The notes under the pieces were generated by a model that saw only the letters and a list, made by a program, of their open reading frames with translations, was not told the DNA's origin and did not search any database. Made by a program: the position numbers and the translations under genes. Positions 57,021 through 64,000 of a stretch of 64,000 bases of DNA are shown here, in pieces. Numbering within the stretch: position 1 is the first letter of the stretch; each line of letters opens with the position of its first letter. This stretch comes from Straminergon stramineum (Eukaryota; Streptophyta; Bryopsida; Hypnales; Calliergonaceae): assembly GCA_963920665.1 (NCBI GenBank), contig OY987268.1, positions 7,008,501 to 7,072,500 on the forward strand. Reading direction: 5' to 3'.

Positions 57021-58652
57021 TGGTCGTACTTGTCTTCCGTTCAACTACTTCGTATAATCCTGCAAGAAAAAAATAAGTGAGTTCATCCAGATATCTGTTA
57101 GCTTCACAAATTTCATTGTAAGGGTTCCAAGACCAAATACTGATGCGATTCACCTTCCGGCTGCATTTCACAGTCATCTCAAACCATAACACGCTCATCA
57201 AGCGTTAAAAACGCTAAAACGTGCTCAGTTTTTGATTCAGTAATCGATTCCCTAGGGTAGCGAACCCAATTTCACAAGAATCAAAACACAATTGACTAAC
57301 CCTAACCAAGGCTTTAGTAGAGACCAATACCGACTCAAACACAGATTTCAACAACTTAACGCCTTGCGAGAAGACGAGCAACCTCCTACTGAGAACAATT
57401 AATCCTCAAAAAGATCGTCCCTAACTCACAATGCTTACCGACAATTCATATTCCAGCTTCCAAAATAGAGTGCAAATAGCTCACATTAAAGAAACAACGA
57501 CACGCCGGCCTAAACTTCTTCACCGATAATAAAAGTGGCGCTAAGCTTAGACAGGCAAGCACTACTGAGAAACGAGCAAATGCGACTTCGACTGAAGTGG
57601 CGGAGAGACAGCGTCGTCTTCCAAGGAGAAATCGACAGACGACGGGTTCAGACCCGGCCAGGGTGAATCGACCCCCTCATTTACCTCTGGAGAAAACACA
57701 TGATAAAATTTGGAAATTTTGCAATCAGAGGCCCCGAATTAGTTATAAGAGGTGAAGAAATACAAAAATACGCGGCACAAAATATGGGGCAATTTTTTAA
57801 ATTTACCCTTGGCTGGGGCAATGAAGGGATCAATCCTTCCTGGCCGATCAGACCTGACGTTCCTAAATATTCCTAAACTTGAACTCTATAAAAGAAGTAA
57901 TTACTCTCTGAAACTTTGAAGCTTCAATCCGGTAGACCAACTCCGTCGGTCAATCCCATCACAACAACAATAATTCAACAACCAGCCGTCAAGTAAGACA
58001 AATTTCAACCCCTGAAACCTGAATCTTGAACCGGCTTAAATGTAAGAGACACTCACCAGAGAGTAACAGAAGAGACAGTGCATACCAAATAAACCTCTTC
58101 ACAGTAAAACCTCAACTCCTCTCCACATAAAATTCAGTTCAAAACCTCTTCCTCGTACGTTCCCCCTTCTCTAACACAACAGTACATCGGGAAAATTGCG
58201 TAACAGAGTTCTCTGCCGCAGCTGTTTTAATACTTCAAAATCGATTGCAACTCGGCATCACTGCCTCGACATCCGGCACAACTGTCGGTATCACCGCACA
58301 AATTTAATTAAGAAAAAAAATGCTCACGCGATCGTTCTCCGACGAAAGAAACTTCGTTATCCCGTCATATTAATCCGTAACCCCTTCGCTTCATAGTTTC
58401 AGACCACTCGTTTTTTGTTTGAGAGTCTTACCTTGGGATGATATTTCTAAAATCGCAATTTCCGACTACGCTTTAGCTTCCAGAAGTAGTCTCCAGAAAT
58501 CCTGACAATTGTGTCGATTGAATCCGCTTCAAACTCCAATTTATTTCCAACACTCTCGCCACACAGACGCGCAAACCTGATTTCCTCATAGTGATCGCGT
58601 CGAAACCTGAAATTAGGGTTTCTGGACAGGGGACTTGCTAACTCGATGGTCT
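57021..58652 (-). promoter_or_regulatory. 5' UTR, leader intron(s) and promoter region of the BRAP2-like gene
   Basis: A leader exon ends at 58,432 (CCCAAG|GTAAGA). The last leader acceptor is at about 57,061, with 57,060-57,021 as UTR before the ATG. A further non-coding exon between them is possible. The distal half (57,893-58,655) is conserved in block A. Beyond about 58,655 the similarity is broken by an AT-rich insert. Confidence 0.5.
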
Positions 58653-60735
58653 ACATGGATGAGAGACATCCAGTATAAAGGATGAAATCTATTTTCGTCC
58701 AATTTTCCATCGAAGATAGCAATCCAGTATCCATCCAATTTTGGATTAACTTTAGTTTTCCAAGAAAATAGAGAAGTGTGGAAATTAGTCCAAATGCGGA
58801 ATTCAGTAATACTTCAGCCTGCACCAAATTAAAATAGTAGCAAGAGACAAAAATTGCCTTAGAAATGGTCAAATAGCTCTTTTTTCATATTCAAACAAAA
58901 AAAGATATCGTTAAAACATATCTAGCACAAAAATTTGTTAATGGCTTATCCAAGTAATTGAATTTAAGTCAAGTCATATGAGTTATTTTTTAATTTATTC
59001 AAGGGATTGGATGAAAAAAATGGTATAGTTTGTCATGTATTTTAATACAATCATTGTAGCTGAAATACATTTGTAGTTGGTAATTTTCTCAACTTGATGT
59101 TGGCATTCAAATTATTCTTTTTTATTTCAATTACAACAACCATAATGAAGCTTCACTAGTTTGGTTTAAAGTGCCTAAAAATCTAAAAAAATTCAAAGAA
59201 CTTTGAAAATTTTCTCAAAATGAGTGATTTCTTGTAATTTGAGTTGAATGCTTGCAAACCATATTTCACAACTTCATTATGCAATGCAAAAGGTTTCATC
59301 AATATGCAAGGTTTTAATGTGAAGCTACAAGGAGATCATTAAGGTCTAGTAAGAACAAATGGATGAAAAAAATGTAGATGAAAATATATTAATTATTGTG
59401 ATGGATGAAATTGTGACACTCCACATTTACTAAAATAGATGTAGAGATTTTTTATTTCCAATATAATAAGATTTTCAAATTGTAAATTATATTTTACATT
59501 TGAATCATTTTTCTTCAATTTTTCTTCAAAAAATCATAGTATTTCCAAGTCTTTACAATAACATACAAAAAAAATTATAACTTATGGAAGACATTTTTTC
59601 CATCATTCTATGCAAATTAAAAATTAAAAAATCCATTCATATTAAGTGGAAAATAGAGTCAACAAATGAAAGAATTTTGAAATATGACTACATGATCATA
59701 GGCTTTGTCATCACAAAGACTTTGTAGCATTAGAGCATCTTCATGGCAGGCACGCTAGATAGGGGCGCTAGGAGGGGTTCTAGCATGTGGGTTCAGAGTG
59801 TTTGGAGTCAGTGCTCCTCCTGTGCTCCATGGCGAATATGCCACAATGGGGTGCAAAGCACAGAATTTAATAGAAAGGGTGTTTTTTAAAAGAAAAAAAT
59901 CTAATTGCAAAAATTCTGAGGCCATATGGAGGCCAATTGGGGGAGGTCAGCACCTCGAAGACCAGGCCAACATTGAATGCTGACCTTTTGGCGCGGCATG
60001 TTGAAGGTACTCTACTTGACAGAGTCTTCTTCAAATTTGAGCATGGCTGGTCATTTTTTTTGATGTGGCATGCCTACTGTAGGGAAGAATATTAGCCCAA
60101 GTGCTCCCAACCAACGTGTTGAGCTTGTCCATCGCGTTGGCATGGGGATGCTCTTAGATAGGTAATGCATTGCGAGTACTTGAAACTATATTAAACATAA
60201 TCCAAGGTTAGTTTTGGAAGTCAAGTGATGTAATTTTCTCAATTTTTTATATAGAATAGGTCACAACATTGAAGAACCCTATGTTGTTGTGCTCAATTAG
60301 CACTAGCATAACAATATTTTGCCAATGAAGAAATGCAATAGACACTAAAATATTGCACTAATAAGAACATTGCACTATTCTTGTTTGGTGCCACTCACAT
60401 GCATCCATGTTTATTTATATTAACAACATTATTTTCTCTATGCAATCTACTAATTTTGACCTTCATGTAAAGATTTAGGTCATCATGACCAATTGAAGGT
60501 ATTGGAAAAACTCCCCATGTATGCATTCATCACACACATCACTAGTAGAATCCAAACTAAAAAAACATTCTAGATGATGGTTTTGTGCTAACTTTGGGTA
60601 AGTTGAAACCAACACAATTTTGTTCAAAATAAAACACATTTAACCCAAAAGTACCATTTAAAATGGATTTTTTTGTGTAGATTTTTATCAGTGCATGCAT
60701 TTATGTTTTGGGTATTGACACAATGTAATGTATAA
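58653..60735. other. 2.1 kb AT-rich insertion between BRAP2-like B and gene X B
   Basis: Block A runs directly from the equivalent of 58,655 to the equivalent of about 60,735 (44,815-44,840), so this is additional DNA in block B. It is AT-rich, without gene-like frames, except for a GC-richer 421-bp MITE-like unit listed separately. Confidence 0.6.
59733..60153. mobile_element. Harbinger/Tourist-like MITE (421 bp)
   Basis: Ends are GAGCATCTTCATGGCA and the inverse TTGGCATGGGGATGCTC, with TTA directly outside both (59,730-59,732 and 60,154-60,156). A TTA/TAA duplication plus GAGCATC ends suggests the PIF/Harbinger group. It is clearly richer in G+C than its surroundings. No transposase. Confidence 0.65.
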
Positions 60736-61027
60736 GTTGTAAACATATTATTGAGGAACAATGGTGGGATTAAGTCAAAGTTTCCTCATCAAACTACAAT
60801 ACATTGTATTTTAATGACTTTTCAAAGCCCCAAGCAAATTGGTCCAATTTAAACATCAAGGTGTAAATGTCACACAACCTTGACAAACAATTGAAGTCGT
60901 ATAGATTAATAGCATTCAAGAGATGAGGTCATTATAATGTACGTTACAACTCAAGAATGATCCACACTTTGTTGTAAGAAAATTCAAACAGTAAACATAG
61001 AGGTTACTTGTTGTTGTATAATTTAGA

Positions 61028-62769
61028 CTACATAATGTTTCCAAAAGTGAGAATTTGATCCTCCTTAATATGATCAAAAGTGGATATTTTCTTTCCTTGA
61101 TGTTGTTCTCCATTGAGAAGTGGGAGCAAGTTGAGTTGTGGCATGTTGAGACTACTAAAATGTTCTTCACTTGAATCAACTTTCCCCTTCTCTTTCTCCT
61201 TCTCAGGGCCCTTGAAGTTGTCAGCCAACATTCCTCCTACATAGCCCTATGGATCACTAACCTTGTTCTTCATCCTCTTCACAAATTTGACAACGACATA
61301 CCTCCACACAAATGATGATACAAGCATGATGCCTAAAACCACATGAGTATATTGATTTTGAGAAACAATTCTCTTAGCAATGGCCTTCACATCATCGGAA
61401 TCACTAGACCCTTCGCTATCCGATGATGATTCAGAATGCTCTGGATCATCTGATGATGTTTTGTTCTCTTGCTTCTTTGAAGTAGCCTTGGAGGTGGAAG
61501 GGTTTAGGGATTGAAGTAATTTGCCCACGGCCTCTGAGTTTTTGGTGACTAAAGATGAAGCATTTTTAGCCGCCTCAGCTGCGGACTTCGCAGCTTGTGT
61601 AGCAGCTTCAATAGCCTTCTTCATGTCATCCTTATTGATTCGTTTTTCTTTACTACCTCGCTTAGTGCCATTCCAAATGTTCCTGCCATGTGATAAGGAC
61701 CTTGCAACACGACTAGTTTGTATGTGTTGATACTTTTGTTCCCTCAAAGTTTGAACCTACAACAAGGACAATAATATAATCACAAAGAGAAAAAAAAAGA
61801 TTCCAAAGTAAGATAAAAATCAAAATCAGCAATCAAGAGTACCCAAGAGAATGTTGGCTATGAAATCCCGAAGTGTGAACACACTCACTTGATCAAGCAA
61901 CCTTGATAAGAGTTGCAAGTCTATGGAACCAGTTGAAGATTGAGTTTGTTCAATTCCTTCCAAGCGTTCATCCAACCCTAGAGCATCTTTCAACTTTGTT
62001 GAATCCTTGTTATGTGGCTTTGAGGAGGAATGCCCATCTTTCCTAAGTAGTCGAAGAATTGCATTTTCAACAAGATCAAGGTCTTCCGTTGCACAATCAC
62101 CTAGAAATGTTGTACTGTCTTTGTCAATCTCTGATTCTGAGCCAACAACTTGATTTGAACTTAAAGGTCTAGATACACACCAAGACCGTTTGGCTCTTTG
62201 ATTAACTAGGGTTTCTTCACTACCAGTGTCACTCAAGTCAAGCATTGCATGAGCAGAATCTTCAAGGCCTTCTCTTGAGAAGAAAGCAGAAGGCAAAGAC
62301 ATTTCATGTTCAGTTAATTTTCCATCCTTGTCATTTGCAAGAGCACAAGTAGTGAATAAATTTGCAACGTCTCTCTTTAGAAAATTTCTTTGATCATTTT
62401 TCATGTCTCTCAAAAATCCCTGTAAACATTTGCAAAATTCATATTGCAAAAAGGCAAAACAATTAAGAATTTATAGTGTTATTTCTTAATTGATGAGAGA
62501 ATGTTTGTTTGGTAACCTTCAATCTTAGCTCTTTAAAATTAGAGAATAAGGAGCTTTTGACCAAACAAGCAAATGTAAAGAGAATCTTAATGATGGATGT
62601 GCAACTTTTTGTTTGAAAATCAAAGTGACATCATCACCCTATAGGGTGACAAAAACATATTTTCATCAAAGAAAGATTCAATACAAATAATGAGTGCAAC
62701 AAGAAGTTCATTCTAACCTCGTTGATGACACAATCTTTTTCATGTTTTATATTTGTGACATTCACCTCC
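61028..62769 (-). pseudogene. Gene X, copy B (premature stop)
   Basis: Same structure as copy A: exons 62,769-62,718; about 62,425-61,880; about 61,760-61,028. Here the first two visible exons join in frame (..VINE|GFLRDMK). After KNKVSDP a TGG (Trp) codon of copy A is TAG, truncating the basic/KEK tail by about 70 residues. The membrane segment (YTHVVLGIMLVSSFVWRYVV) is still upstream of the stop. An extra segment (HAMLDLSDTG) near 62,240 is not in copy A. Many differences from copy A are C-to-T or G-to-A in direction, giving it an AT-rich look. Confidence 0.65.
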
Positions 62770-64000
62770 CTGCTTCAATAAAAACAAGTTAATATGATGC
62801 AATTTGATTTGGAGTGTACTCATTAGACATATGACAATCTAAACCTTATAAAATTAGACTATTATTGACTCTCAAAAATAATAACCAATTAACCTCACAA
62901 ATACCAGAAATCAAGACCTTTTCAATCAAATAAGTAGAAGTCAAGCCATCATAAAGGTTAACAAGATTCTAAAATGGAAATGTGTAGAAATGTTGATGTA
63001 TTCAACAAATAATTGTTGCAAGCTACTTTTGACAGCTAAAAAATATATGAATAGAATATACACTCCATAATGTTGAATTTGTGACCAATTGCAAGAATCA
63101 AGCTAGACCACCCCACCAATGCTCCATTAGTGTGTGTGAAAAAGAAATAGGTTACCACAAAACATCATCCCGCATCTATCACAATTATAGTCAAAGTCTC
63201 AAATCTCCTATTGGTAAGATTACAGCTAAGCTTTTTGGATAAAATCCTATTAAGCCAAATTGACACACAAATGAAATAGCCATGACTATAACAACTAACT
63301 ACACCCCATTGTGATCCAACATAATTGCAACAATCTATTTCTTGAACAATGAATACATACTAATATATACAACTTCAATATCAAAAGTTTTTTTTTGTTT
63401 TCAATTGTCTACTCATAAAATTTTGAAATTTATTAACATAAGAATATAATATTCCAATAATGCATCACTTGGAGCATTGGAATCTTTTTTGATTTGCTAA
63501 GAAGATTGTTTCATAATTTAACTACTTCAAAATCTACGCTAAACACTTTAATTACTACAATCAGGTGTAGATTGCAATGAACACAAGTGGAAGCAATGAG
63601 TGCAATGTACACAAAAGAAAAGACAAAGAACACACATTGGATTTGCCATATTTTGAAGCGCTTTCTCCATGGCTTGTATCACTCAATCAGACATGAGAGG
63701 CAATGTTTCAACAAATGGTTGTTGGATAGCTATTATCCTTATCCACCAAAGTGTCCATCATAACTACTCTTCAATGCCATTGCTACTCTTATGTTGTATA
63801 GAGAAAGTATACAAAGCCTTCACCTCCAAACCTTGGAAATCAATCACATTAAACTTCCACCCTAATGCCTCTATCCCAAGAACTCCAATAAAACTTCTCC
63901 ATTTTGATAACTAACTTTTCTACCACACGACCATTGTTGTATCTAAAAACCTCATCCTCACATGAAGTTCCAAACAATCATTGTCCTTTTCATCATCATC
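62770..64000. other. AT-rich right edge without recognised genes
   Basis: Possible upstream region of gene X copy B. An 81-codon plus-strand frame at 63,669-63,914 has no recognisable features. No repeats with clear ends were seen. Confidence 0.4.

Noticed and set aside
63669..63914. 81-codon plus-strand frame at the right edge
   Set aside because: AT-rich surroundings, no recognisable motif, no duplicate to test conservation.

Overview
The window is nuclear DNA of a land plant. It shows plant-type TTTAGGG telomere motifs, GT-AG introns of roughly 70-700 bp, a peroxisomal short-chain reductase ending in SKL, a plant-style BRAP2 RING/UBP-zinc-finger gene, MULE transposons with Ulp1 proteases, and Stowaway- and Harbinger-type MITEs. 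Gene spacing and family content would fit a non-seed plant, but nothing here fixes the lineage.

Layout. (1) 1-984: last two exons of an apyrase/GDA1-CD39 gene (+). (2) 2,098-34,229: a 32.1 kb composite Mutator-like element made of two tandem, diverged copies (2,098-20,073 and 20,074-34,229), flanked by a perfect 9-bp target duplication (GATTGTTGC). Each copy carries a rightward SWIM-type MULE transposase gene (4 exons, 1,144 codons), a convergent leftward gene of 5 exons (1,437 codons in copy 1) with an N-terminal C2HC finger and a C-terminal Ulp1/C48 cysteine protease, and a subterminal minisatellite. The minisatellite has about 49 units of 94-95 bp in copy 1 and about 10 units of about 92 bp in copy 2. 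Both copies are decayed by different nonsense mutations, so neither can encode its proteins as it stands. (3) 34,230-47,085: block A, with an intact peroxisomal 2,4-dienoyl-CoA reductase gene (5 coding exons, 294 aa, SKL), a 5 kb AT-rich insertion, a BRAP2-type gene reduced to its last three exons, and gene X, an unidentified single-pass membrane protein. (4) 48,300-62,770: block B, a collinear duplicate of block A. Here the reductase is a pseudogene, the BRAP2-type gene is complete (12 coding exons, 519 aa), and gene X carries a premature stop. (5) Flanks and inserts are AT-rich and non-coding, with three MITE-like elements and small dispersed repeats.

How it fits together. A three-gene block was duplicated in tandem and then lost genes reciprocally: the only readable reductase is in A, the only readable BRAP2-type gene is in B, and the better copy of gene X is in A. 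The giant MULE inserted in the 5' flank of reductase A, ending 281 bp before its ATG. Block B preserves the empty site near 48,481-48,508. The surviving reductase therefore now has transposon sequence as its upstream region.
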